Shown here: piece after piece, positions 42,682 through 51,132 of the stretch
Layout of the letters: each line of letters opens with the position of its first letter
Position numbering within the stretch: the stretch's first letter is position 1
Assembly: GCF_022348085.1 (NCBI RefSeq)
Contig: NZ_JAKRFN010000011.1
Location: 1-64,000 of the forward strand
From: Mycobacterium sp. PSTR-4-N
GTDB lineage: Bacteria; Actinomycetota; Actinomycetes; Mycobacteriales; Mycobacteriaceae
Reading direction: 5' to 3'
DNA length: 64,000 nt
The notes under the pieces: model-generated
What the model was told of the DNA's origin: nothing
The model's input: the letters and a program-made list of their open reading frames with translations, nothing else
Databases searched by the model: none
Program-made: the position numbers and the translations under genes

Positions 42682-45213
42682 TCAGGTCGCCGGAGCCAGC
42701 ATCACCCTGAGCATCGACAACATTTCCGACCGCGATTCCGCACCCAGCCGGCGACGGATTCGGGCGACGTGATGCTCCACCGTCTTGGCGGAGATGAACA
42801 GCTGTGCCCCGATGTCGCGGTAGGGCAGACCCTGAAGGAGCAACTCCGCGACCTCCCGTTCGCGTTCGGACAGCGTGGCGGCCGACCGCGTGCGCGCCGG
42901 CGGGCTGGACGGACGCGGATCGTCGGAATCGACGGGCGCCTCCGGTGCCGCGACCGCCTGCTTGAGGTCGCGAGCCAACTGCAGCATCGCCTGGGACACC
43001 CGCGGATCGGTGGTGTGCAGGGCGGCCTGCCCGGCCAGCCGGGTCGCATCGGAGGTGTGCCCCACATGCGCGAGGCCTCTCGCCGCGGCGGCCACCTCGT
43101 CGGTGTCGACGGCATCGGCGAGTACCCGTAACCAGGTGCGCCCCGCCGTGGCCAGCACTTTCGCCATGGTCGAGTGCGCTGCGGCGGCGGTCAGCGCCTG
43201 ACCGTGCGGCGCGACGTCGCCGGGGGAGTTCGCCAGGATCCCCGCGTGCACCCCGGCCCAGTGCAGCGGCACCGACCACAGCACCGGATTCCCGAGCCCG
43301 GCCAGCACCTCGAAGGCCTGGTCCACCGCGTGCCGCAGCCGGTCGACCTGCCGCATCCGCGCGGCGGCCGTCCACAGTTCGCCGAGAGGTAGCAACGAGA
43401 ACAGATCGGTCGCGCACTCGGCGAGCACCTCCATCGCCGCATACCAGTGCTGCTGCATCGCGCCGGTGTCACCGCCGCGGCGGGCGATGGCCGTCTGCAG
43501 CGCCGCAGCCCACAGCGCGTCGCGCCGATGCACGTGCTGCCCGGGTGCCGCCGCGGCGGCCGCGGCGGCGGCCTGCAGATGCCCATCCTGCATCAGCGTC
43601 CACCCGTGCAGGAGCCGGTGCCGATACGTGACGAAGATCGCATCCGATCCGTGGTCGCCGTCCCGGTCGGATCCCTCGCGCACGGCGCGCCCGATCACCG
43701 ATCTGGCGCGTACCGGATCGCCGCCGTGCAATGCGGCCAGCGTCACCAGCGCGGCCGGGGTGTCGGGGGTGACGACGGGCGGGTTCGCGTCGGTGCCGAT
43801 GGCCTGGCTGAGACGGGTGAGCGCCACGGGATACGGCGCGTCCAACGTCAGCACCAACCCGTCGGTGACGGCGCGCGCGGCCCGCGCCGCCGAGGTGGGC
43901 GGACCCGATCGGGGCGCGTCCGTGCCGGCACGGGCTGCGGCCGCGTCGCCGGCGGCCATCGCGGAGATCGTCGCAGCGGCACCGACGGTGGGGTCCTCGA
44001 AGGCATCGGGCGCCGACCCCAGCCAGGCGAACAGATCGCGGGCCTGGGCCGAGTTGCCGTCGTGCAACGCGATACTCGCCGCGATGCGCACGGCGCCGGC
44101 CCGGTCTGCGGTGTCTGACGAGGTCAACATGTCGTCGGCCAGCCGGGCCGCCGTCGCGCAGTCTCCCGTGAGCGCGAGGGCGTCGGCCAGGTGCACTGCC
44201 GGCACCGAGTCGCCCGCGCGCGCCGCCGCCCGGTACAGCCGCGCAGCGCGTGCCGGTGCCACGGTGTCCTGTCCGGCCAGTTCGGTCAGCGCGGCGGCCA
44301 GCCGCTCGTCCCGCAAGCCGTGCTCGGCCAGCTGCAGCGCGAGCTCGGGCGTCAGGGTCGAGGTCGCCACCTGTGACGTCAAAATCGACACCTCGACGTC
44401 GTGGTGGTGCGCGGCGCCGACGATCGACGCGACGGCGTCGTGGACGTCGCGGGCGAAACCCGGGGGATGGAAGGGATCGAGAAGTCCGCCGGCGCGTGCA
44501 CGGTCGACGGCGCCCCGCGCCTCGTCGGGTGTCATGCGCAGTCCGGCCGCGACGTCATCGGGTCCGAGGCCCGGGGCCAGCGACGAGACGAGCAGCGTGT
44601 CGAGCAACGGTTCATCGAGGCGGTGGAGACGTTCGACCAGCGCGAACCGTGCGGCTTGGCGCACCGCACGGTTCCCCTCGCCCACCGAGCCGATCGCGGG
44701 CCGCAGCAGAAACGGCAGGCCGGCGGCGGCGGCCACGAGCATCCGGACCGTGTCCGCAGCGGCGGGCTCCCCGAGTGCGGCGGCGGTCATCCTGCCCACG
44801 TCGACCGGCGTCAGCGGACCGAGCGCGACGGGCAGGTTCTCCCGCTCGAGTGCGAGGAACAGGCGCCGCAGCGCGGCGTGATGCGCGAGCGGCTGCGCCC
44901 CGATGACCACCGTCGCCGCAGGCTCGGCGACCAGCGCGGTGACCCGGTCGACGTCGTCGGTCTCGAGCAGGTCGGCGTCGTCGATCAACACCGCCGCGCC
45001 CTCGGTGTCGCCCGGACGGGGCGGCCGGGACAGCACGGCCCGGCCGGCAGCTCGCAACAGCTGACGCAGCGCCGCCAACACCGTGGACTTGCCTGTCCCG
45101 ATCCCACCCGTCACCAGCAGCTTCGTCGGCGCGTGGGGGTCGCGCTCGACCAGACCGACCGCTTCGCGCGCCGCCGGCGGCACGTCGGTGAGCCGGGGCC
45201 CGGGACCGGTCAT
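42682..45213 (-). CDS. iniR: IniR, AAA+/LuxR-type activator of the ini genes
   Basis: An 843-residue regulator equivalent to Rv0339c (IniR), reported to activate iniBAC in response to envelope stress signals such as free trehalose. The N-terminal ATPase has a Walker A VTGGIGTGKSTVL and Walker B AAVLIDDAD. The middle 500 residues are helical, TPR-like, rich in Ala/Leu. The C-terminal LuxR helix-turn-helix is LSEREREVAELLLQGLPYRD and SAKTVEHHVARIRRRL. Its start is 8 bp after the stop of the Hsp70-like gene, so the two form an operon. The 133-bp gap downstream holds the etfD promoter. Confidence 0.92.
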   Translation of the reverse strand: MTGPGPRLTDVPPAAREAVGLVERDPHAPTKLLVTGGIGTGKSTVLAALRQLLRAAGRAVLSRPPRPGDTEGAAVLIDDADLLETDDVDRVTALVAEPAATVVIGAQPLAHHAALRRLFLALERENLPVALGPLTPVDVGRMTAAALGEPAAADTVRMLVAAAAGLPFLLRPAIGSVGEGNRAVRQAARFALVERLHRLDEPLLDTLLVSSLAPGLGPDDVAAGLRMTPDEARGAVDRARAGGLLDPFHPPGFARDVHDAVASIVGAAHHHDVEVSILTSQVATSTLTPELALQLAEHGLRDERLAAALTELAGQDTVAPARAARLYRAAARAGDSVPAVHLADALALTGDCATAARLADDMLTSSDTADRAGAVRIAASIALHDGNSAQARDLFAWLGSAPDAFEDPTVGAAATISAMAAGDAAAARAGTDAPRSGPPTSAARAARAVTDGLVLTLDAPYPVALTRLSQAIGTDANPPVVTPDTPAALVTLAALHGGDPVRARSVIGRAVREGSDRDGDHGSDAIFVTYRHRLLHGWTLMQDGHLQAAAAAAAAAPGQHVHRRDALWAAALQTAIARRGGDTGAMQQHWYAAMEVLAECATDLFSLLPLGELWTAAARMRQVDRLRHAVDQAFEVLAGLGNPVLWSVPLHWAGVHAGILANSPGDVAPHGQALTAAAAHSTMAKVLATAGRTWLRVLADAVDTDEVAAAARGLAHVGHTSDATRLAGQAALHTTDPRVSQAMLQLARDLKQAVAAPEAPVDSDDPRPSSPPARTRSAATLSEREREVAELLLQGLPYRDIGAQLFISAKTVEHHVARIRRRLGAESRSEMLSMLRVMLAPAT

Positions 45214-45221
45214 CGCCGAGA

Positions 45222-47027
45222 TCAGGCGCCGGTGTCCGGGACGACCGTCGTGGTCGCCGGTGGCGCCTCTGTCGTGGGCGGCGCGGCCGTCGTCGTCGGG
45301 GGAGCCGCCGTGGTGGTGGGCGGTTGCGTCGTCGTCGGGCGGGTGGTCGTGGTGCGTGTCGTCGTCGTGGTCGGCGCGGTGGTCGTCGTGGTCGTGGTGG
45401 TGCTCGTGGTCGTGGTGGTGGTCGGTGAGGTGGTCGTCGTCGACGACGGCGGGGTGGCGTCCGTCGTCGACGAGGGCGGTGGTGGCGGGGGCTGGCTCAC
45501 GGTGGTGGTCGCGACACCGTCGGGGCCGATGGTCACCGTGGTGACCGGAGGCGGGAGTTCGACCGGCGACGACGCCGCGGGCGGTGTCGCGGTCTCGGTG
45601 ACCGTGCCCGGGTCTCCGTCCGAGCTGGTCAAGGTGATGGCCAGGCCGCCGGCTGCCAGCAGCGCAGCGGCGGCAGCGATGCCGAACAGCACGGGCGGGC
45701 GTTTGTACCAGGGCAGCGGCGCGACGTCGTCGTACTGGGTCTCATCAGGAGCGAAGGCCACCGGCGGCCGAGCCGGATCCGGCGAGGCCACGTAGTCTTC
45801 GCCGGCGTACGGCACGGGTTCACCTGCAGGATCGTCGTCCTGCGACCACGCCAGAGCACGGAAGGTCGCCGATGCCGCCCCGTCGTCGGCGGCCTGACCG
45901 GCGGCCAGGCCCGCCGCGCCCGCTGCCCACGCCGCGGGTGCCATCGCTGTCGGCTCCCCGGCTGCGGGGGCGAGGCCGGTGGCGGCCTGGGCGTCGAGAC
46001 TCTGGTTGGCCACCAGAGCCGCACCTGCGGCGACGTTGAGCGCCGGCTCCGGCGTGGTGATCACCGGTGCGCGGAGACGTTCCGACAGCCGCTGGGTGAC
46101 AAGAGGTATGGCCGCTCCACCGCCGACAGTGGCGATGGCCGCGACACCGGCCGCGGGGACGGCGGCACGCTGCAACGCGTCGTCGATGACACCGAGGAGG
46201 CCGTCGAGAGGTTCGCCGATCAGTTGCTCGAGCTCGGGCCGGGTGACCCGGATGTCGGACCGGACTCCGGGCAGCTCAGCGGGCACCACGGTCGCGGTCT
46301 GCTCGGACAGCCGCTCTTTGGCCTGGCGGCATTCGTCCCGCAGCCGGGCCAGGGAGCCGACCGCGGTCGTGCCCGCGGGGTCCGCGTCATTGGCGTCGGC
46401 GATGCCCGCCAGCACGTGGTCGAGCAGACGCTGGTCGATCCCGTCGCCGGAGAAGTCCGGATACCGCACCGTTTGGCCGACCAGATCCAGGTTGGCGCCC
46501 GCGTCGGCAAGCGTGACGCTGGTCCCGCTGCCGCCGAGGTCGACCAGGACGACCACGCCCTGATCCGGCAGTCCCGGCGCGGCCTGCAAGGCGGCCAGCG
46601 CTGCGGAGGCGTCGGGGATGAGCGCGGCGGGCACGCCGTTCGGCGCGAGGATCGGGCGGCTTCGCAGCGCGCCGCGCAGGGCTCCGAGTGTTCCCGGCCC
46701 CCAGTGCGCGGGGACGGCGATGGCCACCGGAGAGCCGCCGTCGACCAGGCGCGCCATCGCGGCCAACGCCTCGGCGAGCACGACCTCTCCGCGATGCGCG
46801 GAACCGTCGGCGGCCACCAGCGGAACCGGATCCCCGACCCGGTCGACGAACCCGCTCAACACCTGTCCGGCCTGCGCTGGATCGGTCGAGGGGTCGCTCG
46901 GGACCCCGACCTCCGGGGCTCGATCGGGATAGACGGTCAGGATCGCCCGGCGCGTCACCGGTGGCCGGCCGACGCGCGCGGCCACCAGGTTCGTCATCCC
47001 GATCGACAACCCCAGTGGTTCGGTCAT
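45222..47027 (-). CDS. Membrane-anchored Hsp70-like protein with Thr/Pro-rich tail
   Basis: A 601-residue protein. Residues 1-345 follow the Hsp70 ATPase domain: LGLSIGMTNLVAARVG (phosphate 1), VAIAVPAHWGPGTLGALRGAL, VVVLVDLGGSGTSVTLAD (phosphate 2), AKERLSEQT and IATVGGGAAIPLVTQRL (adenosine). There is no peptide-binding domain. After a linker comes one TM helix (about 450-473, after PWYKRPP) and a tail of over 100 residues that is mostly Thr, Pro and Ser. The ATPase faces the cytoplasm and the tail probably spans the periplasm or wall. It is cotranscribed with iniR and divergent from the iniB-like gene, with CCCCTAAT boxes between. A sister gene lies at 52645-54387. Confidence 0.85.
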   Translation of the reverse strand: MTEPLGLSIGMTNLVAARVGRPPVTRRAILTVYPDRAPEVGVPSDPSTDPAQAGQVLSGFVDRVGDPVPLVAADGSAHRGEVVLAEALAAMARLVDGGSPVAIAVPAHWGPGTLGALRGALRSRPILAPNGVPAALIPDASAALAALQAAPGLPDQGVVVLVDLGGSGTSVTLADAGANLDLVGQTVRYPDFSGDGIDQRLLDHVLAGIADANDADPAGTTAVGSLARLRDECRQAKERLSEQTATVVPAELPGVRSDIRVTRPELEQLIGEPLDGLLGVIDDALQRAAVPAAGVAAIATVGGGAAIPLVTQRLSERLRAPVITTPEPALNVAAGAALVANQSLDAQAATGLAPAAGEPTAMAPAAWAAGAAGLAAGQAADDGAASATFRALAWSQDDDPAGEPVPYAGEDYVASPDPARPPVAFAPDETQYDDVAPLPWYKRPPVLFGIAAAAALLAAGGLAITLTSSDGDPGTVTETATPPAASSPVELPPPVTTVTIGPDGVATTTVSQPPPPPPSSTTDATPPSSTTTTSPTTTTTTSTTTTTTTTAPTTTTTRTTTTRPTTTQPPTTTAAPPTTTAAPPTTEAPPATTTVVPDTGA

Positions 47028-47119
47028 GGCGCTGGTGTCCCTCCTCGGCCGTCCGGCCCGTCCCGTGCTGTGGACCGCACACCACCTTAACGGTGGGACG
47101 CCGCCGTGCCGGGCACGCG

Positions 47120-47171
47120 CCCCTAGTGTCGCGAATGCCCCTAATGTGCCATCCCCTAATGGCCCTAGATG
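47120..47171. promoter_or_regulatory. CCCCTAAT boxes (candidate IniR sites) upstream of the iniB-like gene
   Basis: CCCCTAGTG (47120-47128), CCCCTAATG (47138-47146), CCCCTAATG (47153-47161) and a weaker GCCCTAGATG (47162-47171) lie in the 236-bp divergent region. They are 43-100 bp upstream of a TAGCAT -10 box (47214-47219) of the iniB-like gene, an activator position. The same box occurs before iniB. Confidence 0.6.
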
Positions 47172-47263
47172 CGGGGTGGGCTCAGCACCGATCCGCCGAC
47201 GGCGCTGCGCCGATAGCATCGAGCACACAGAAGCCAAGTGGATGTCGAGGGGAAGGTCGGGAC

Positions 47264-47806
47264 GTGGCGAACTCACTGGTCGACTTCGTGGTGTCGCTCG
47301 TTCGTGATCCGGCCGCGGCGGCGGCCTATGCCGCCGATCCGGCGCAGGCTCTCGCCGATGCCCATCTGACCGATGTGACCAGCGCCGACGTGCAGAATCT
47401 CCTCCCTGTCGTGGCGGAATCACTGTCGACGGCGGTGCCGGCACACAGCTTCGACGCCTTCGCCGATCCCGGCCTCGACGCGGTCCCCAACGTCTGGTCC
47501 AGCGGAGCTGCCAGCGCGGCGTTCGACGCTTTCGACGACCACGTGCCCTCTGCTCGAGTGATCGACACCGAACACTCCGTGCCCGCCATCGTCGACCACC
47601 TCGACGACACGTGGGACGTGGCCCCGGCCGTCCCCACACCGGATGCGGTCCCGTCGGTGCAGCTGGACGACCCGGCGGTCGAGCACGCGGGCCTCGCCGA
47701 ACCCGCGGGCGCCGAGCAGTGGGTCCACGACATCAGTGGGGACATGAACGACGTCCATGACGTTCATCCGGTCGACCACCTGCCGGACGTCGATCTGTTC
47801 CACTGA
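47264..47806 (+). CDS. IniB-like protein (Rv0340 equivalent)
   Basis: A 180-residue protein in the position of M. tuberculosis Rv0340. Its first 50 residues (LVDFVVSLVRDPAAAAAYAADPAQALADA) are the same domain as the N-terminus of IniB in the next gene. The remainder is acidic, rich in Asp, Val, His and Pro, with no catalytic motif. No signal peptide is visible. The GTG at 47264 follows GGGGAAGG. It ends 20 bp before a strong terminator, so it is probably a separate unit from iniB, though both have CCCCTAAT boxes. Probably part of the ini envelope-stress response. Confidence 0.8.
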   Translation: MANSLVDFVVSLVRDPAAAAAYAADPAQALADAHLTDVTSADVQNLLPVVAESLSTAVPAHSFDAFADPGLDAVPNVWSSGAASAAFDAFDDHVPSARVIDTEHSVPAIVDHLDDTWDVAPAVPTPDAVPSVQLDDPAVEHAGLAEPAGAEQWVHDISGDMNDVHDVHPVDHLPDVDLFH

Positions 47807-47826
47807 TCGCCCGGAGTTCCCTCCGA

Positions 47827-47858
47827 AGCCCGCGCAGACCCGTCTGCGCGGGCTTTTT
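47827..47858 (+). terminator. Rho-independent terminator after the iniB-like gene
   Basis: A near-perfect hairpin AGCCCGCGCAGAC / GTCTGCGCGGGCT (47827-47839, 47842-47854) is followed directly by T residues to 47858. It is the clearest intrinsic terminator in the window and separates the iniB-like gene from iniB. Confidence 0.9.
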
Positions 47859-47897
47859 GGTGCGCTGAGCCGGTCAGAAGCGGTATATCCCCCGTCT

Positions 47898-47924
47898 CCC
47901 CAATGCACCCCCTAATCCCCTAAC
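47898..47924. promoter_or_regulatory. CCCCTAAT boxes upstream of iniB
   Basis: CCCCAATG (47898-47905), CCCCTAAT (47909-47916) and CCCCTAAC (47917-47924), the last two directly abutting, lie about 80-105 bp upstream of a TAACGT -10 box (48002-48007) for iniB. They match the boxes at 47120-47171 and are likely sites for one activator, most simply IniR. Confidence 0.6.
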
Positions 47925-48060
47925 CGGGATAGCCGGGAATCCCGCATGGGGCTTCTGCAGCAGCGGGTGGCATCCCCGTTTCCGGGCCGATGTGCAGTCC
48001 ATAACGTGGTCTCCAGATCGCCGGGGAGAACCGGCGAGTGCATCCCAGAAAGGCACTGCC

Positions 48061-49164
48061 ATGACGACTCTGATCGACTTCATCCTCGACCTGTTCCGCA
48101 GCCCCGCGTCGGCCGCCTCGTTCGTCATCGACCCCGACGGCGCCCTGCGCGACGCCGGCCTGCCGAACGTGACCGCCGCGCAGCTCGCCTCGGTCGCGGC
48201 CACCGCCGCACCGGCCGGCTACGCGCTCGGCGGCGGCGACCCGATCGTCGGGCTGCAGCGCGCTGTGTCCGACCACCACCAGCTGGCGTCCAGCTTCGCC
48301 TCCCCGTTCTCGCCCCAGACCTCCTGGGCCCCGCAGAACACCTTCGCCCCCGAGACGAACACCGACCTGCTCAGCGGGAACAATGTCCCGGTGGCCAGCC
48401 CGGTCCAGGACGCGGGCGCGAACGCCCAGAACGGCGCGTTCAACCTCGGCTTCGGCGACATCACCCTCGGTGACAAGAGCACGAACACCGCCACCAACGG
48501 CGGCGTCGTGGTCGACGGCGACAACAAGGGCGACATCGTCAGCGGCGACGGCGCCGTGCTCGGCAACAACAACGACGTCAACAACGGCGACATCCTCGCC
48601 GGGTCGGGCTCACACGTCGCGGTGGGTAGCGGCAACGAGATCGAGGACAGCAGCCAGCACGCGGCCGGTGACGTGGTCTCCGACAACTCCGGCGCCGTGA
48701 TCAAGGACAACGACCTGTCCGGCGGCAGCGGCGGTGGCTCGCACGGCGGCGGCAGCCTGCTCGGCATCGGGAGCGGCAACTCCGCGGGCGGCGACGGCGG
48801 CAATGCCGGCTCGATCATCGTCTCCGACAGCCATGCCAACAGCGGCACACAGACCACCATCGGTGGCGACTCCGGCAGCCACAACTCGGTGGACGACTCG
48901 ACTCACACCTCGGTCGACACCGAGACCTCGCACGACACGTCGATCGAGGACCACTCCACCAGCTACGAGTCCAACATCGGATCGGGCAACGAGACCGCGA
49001 TCGGGTCGGGCAATCACACCGACACGTCGCTGTTCTCGGGCAACGACGCCGGGTTGTCGTCGCACACCGACATCGCCTCGCACAACTCCAGCGCTTTCAA
49101 CAACGACGTGGCGTCGCACAACCCCGACATCGCGTCCCACAACCCGGTGCTCGACGCATTCTGA
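48061..49164 (+). CDS. iniB: IniB, Gly/Asn/Ser/Asp-rich envelope-stress protein
   Basis: A 367-residue IniB. In M. tuberculosis iniB is the first gene of the operon induced by isoniazid, ethambutol and other wall inhibitors. Residues 1-60 form the IniB N-terminal domain (LIDFILDLFRSPASAASFVIDP), shared with the gene before it. The rest is repetitive, rich in Gly, Asn, Ser, Asp and Thr (GDNKGDIVSGDGAVLGNNND; SHNPDIASHNP at the end), suggesting a beta-helix-like or disordered structure. The ATG at 48061 has AAAGG eight bases upstream. A strong hairpin follows the stop, before iniA. Confidence 0.88.
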   Translation: MTTLIDFILDLFRSPASAASFVIDPDGALRDAGLPNVTAAQLASVAATAAPAGYALGGGDPIVGLQRAVSDHHQLASSFASPFSPQTSWAPQNTFAPETNTDLLSGNNVPVASPVQDAGANAQNGAFNLGFGDITLGDKSTNTATNGGVVVDGDNKGDIVSGDGAVLGNNNDVNNGDILAGSGSHVAVGSGNEIEDSSQHAAGDVVSDNSGAVIKDNDLSGGSGGGSHGGGSLLGIGSGNSAGGDGGNAGSIIVSDSHANSGTQTTIGGDSGSHNSVDDSTHTSVDTETSHDTSIEDHSTSYESNIGSGNETAIGSGNHTDTSLFSGNDAGLSSHTDIASHNSSAFNNDVASHNPDIASHNPVLDAF

Positions 49165-49175
49165 TCCATCCACCA

Positions 49176-49206
49176 GCCGGCGGGGACCACACCGGTCCCC
49201 GCCGGC
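49176..49206 (+). terminator. Strong hairpin between iniB and iniA (attenuator or partial terminator)
   Basis: The arms GCCGGCGGGGACC (49176-49188) and GGTCCCCGCCGGC (49194-49206) pair perfectly around a 5-nt loop, 12 bp after the iniB stop. There is no long T-tract. It may reduce read-through so that iniB is made in excess over iniA and iniC, or stabilise the iniB transcript. Confidence 0.6.
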
Positions 49207-49256
49207 GCCGCGTTTACCGTTGATCACCGATAGTGCCGCCGACGAGAGGGGCCGTC

Positions 49257-51086
49257 ATGACCCAACCGAACCGGGTGCTGATCGAGCTCCTCGACCACAC
49301 CAGCGCGATCGCCGAGACCCGTCAGCGCGGTGATCTGGCGGCCCGGCTCGCCCGGGCCAAGGCCCGTGTCGAGGATCCGCAGATCCGGGTCGTGATCGCC
49401 GGGCAGCTCAAGCAGGGCAAGAGCCACCTGCTCAACTCGCTGCTCAACATGCCGGTCGCCCGCGTCGGCGACGACGAGTCGACGGTGCTGCCCACGCTGG
49501 TGTCCTACGGCGAGCCGGCGTCCGCCCGGCTCGTGGTGGCCCGCGAAGGTGGCGACGAGCCGGAGCTGGTCGAGATCCCGGTCACCGACCTGGGGACCGA
49601 TCTGCGCCGGGCTCCGGCGGCCCGCGGCCGGGACGTGCTGCGCATCGAGGTGACGGCGCCGAGCCCGCTACTCAAAGGCGGCCTCGCCTTCGTCGACACC
49701 CCGGGGGTGGGCGGGCACGGGCAACCGCACCTGTCGGCGACGCTGGGGCTATTGCCCGACGCCGACGCGATGCTGCTGATCAGCGACACCAGCGCCGAAT
49801 TCACCGAGCCCGAGATGACGTTCCTGCGTCAAGCGCTCGAGGTGTGCCCCGTCGCGGCGATCGTGGCGACGAAGACCGACCTGTACCCGCACTGGCGGCA
49901 GGTCGTCGACGCCAACGCCGCACACCTGCGCCGTGCCGGCGTCACCACACCGATGATTCCCGCGTCGTCGGTGCTGCGCAGCCACGCCGTGCAGCTCAAC
50001 GACAAGGAACTCAACGAGGAATCCAACTTCCCGGCGATCGTGACGTTCCTCTCCGAAGAGGTGCTCGGACGGCAGAAGGGCCGCGTCCGCAACCACGCAC
50101 TCGGCGAAATCCGCTCCGCCGCAGAGCATTTGATGCTCGCCGCGCAGGCCGAACTGTCCGCACTCAGCGACCCACACACCCGGGAGAAGCTGACCGCCGA
50201 CCTGGAGGCGCGCAAGCAGGAGGCCCAGGACGCGCTGCAGCAGACCGCGCTGTGGCAGCAGGTGCTCTCCGACGGCATCGCCGATCTGACAGCAGACGTG
50301 GATCATGATCTGCGGCAACGGTTTCGGACGATCACCTTCCACACCGAAGCGGTGATCGACGCCGGCGACCCGACCTTGCAGTGGGCCGAGATCGGCGCCG
50401 AACTCGAAGACGCCGTCGCGACCGCGGTCGGCGACAACTTCGTCTGGGCCTACCGGCGCGCCGAGACGCTCGCCGCCGAGGTGGCCCGTACCTTCTCCGA
50501 GGCCGGGCTGGACTCGGTGCAGATGCCCGCCCTTGACCCGCGCGCCATGGGGGCGGAGTTCGCCGAGTTCTCGTCGCTGGCCCACCTGGAAGCCAAGCCC
50601 ATCAAGACCGGCCACAAGATCGTCACCGGGATGCGCGGCTCCTACGGCGGCGTGCTGATGTTCGGCATGCTGACCTCGTTCGCCGGGCTGGGCATGTTCA
50701 ACCCGCTGTCGCTGGGCGCCGGCCTCGTGCTGGGCCGCAAGGCCTACAAGGAGGACATGGAGAACCGGATGCTGCGGGTGCGCAACGAGGCCAAGACCAA
50801 CGTGCGCCGGTTCGTCGACGACGTCGCGTTCGTCGTCGGCAAGGAGTCCCGCGACCGGCTCAAGGCGATCCAGCGGCAGCTGCGCGACCACTACCGCGAG
50901 ATCGCCAACCAGACCAGCCGCTCTCTCAACGAGTCGCTTCAGGCGACGCTGGCCGCGGCCAAGGTGGCCGAGACCGAACACGCGGGCCGCGTCAAGGAAC
51001 TCGAACGGCAGCTCAACATCCTGCGCCAGGTCGTCGAGCACGCCGACAAGCTCGTCGCCGAGGGGTCACTAAGCTCGAGGAGCTAG
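49257..51086 (+). CDS. iniA: IniA, dynamin-like GTPase
   Basis: A 609-residue bacterial dynamin-like protein; M. tuberculosis IniA has been shown to act in membrane fission and in tolerance to isoniazid and ethambutol. The G1 loop is GQLKQGKSHLLN, G3 is FVDTPGVGGHG, and G4 is ATKTDLYP. A long helical stalk follows, with a hydrophobic loop (GVLMFGMLTSFAGLGMFNPL) near residues 465-490 that probably inserts into the membrane. The C-terminus is coiled-coil (RVKELERQLNILRQVV). The ATG at 49257 is used; an in-frame ATG 24 bp earlier would add nothing conserved. It ends 46 bp before the GTG start of iniC. Confidence 0.95.
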   Translation: MTQPNRVLIELLDHTSAIAETRQRGDLAARLARAKARVEDPQIRVVIAGQLKQGKSHLLNSLLNMPVARVGDDESTVLPTLVSYGEPASARLVVAREGGDEPELVEIPVTDLGTDLRRAPAARGRDVLRIEVTAPSPLLKGGLAFVDTPGVGGHGQPHLSATLGLLPDADAMLLISDTSAEFTEPEMTFLRQALEVCPVAAIVATKTDLYPHWRQVVDANAAHLRRAGVTTPMIPASSVLRSHAVQLNDKELNEESNFPAIVTFLSEEVLGRQKGRVRNHALGEIRSAAEHLMLAAQAELSALSDPHTREKLTADLEARKQEAQDALQQTALWQQVLSDGIADLTADVDHDLRQRFRTITFHTEAVIDAGDPTLQWAEIGAELEDAVATAVGDNFVWAYRRAETLAAEVARTFSEAGLDSVQMPALDPRAMGAEFAEFSSLAHLEAKPIKTGHKIVTGMRGSYGGVLMFGMLTSFAGLGMFNPLSLGAGLVLGRKAYKEDMENRMLRVRNEAKTNVRRFVDDVAFVVGKESRDRLKAIQRQLRDHYREIANQTSRSLNESLQATLAAAKVAETEHAGRVKELERQLNILRQVVEHADKLVAEGSLSSRS

Positions 51087-51132
51087 ACAGTCGGGCGAGC
51101 AGGACGGGACGGCACTGAGCACCAGCGACCGC

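Noticed and set aside
42637..43131. Plus-strand frame over the start of the etfD-iniR gap and the iniR 3' end
   Set aside because: No family resemblance; most of it lies antisense to the LuxR domain of iniR.
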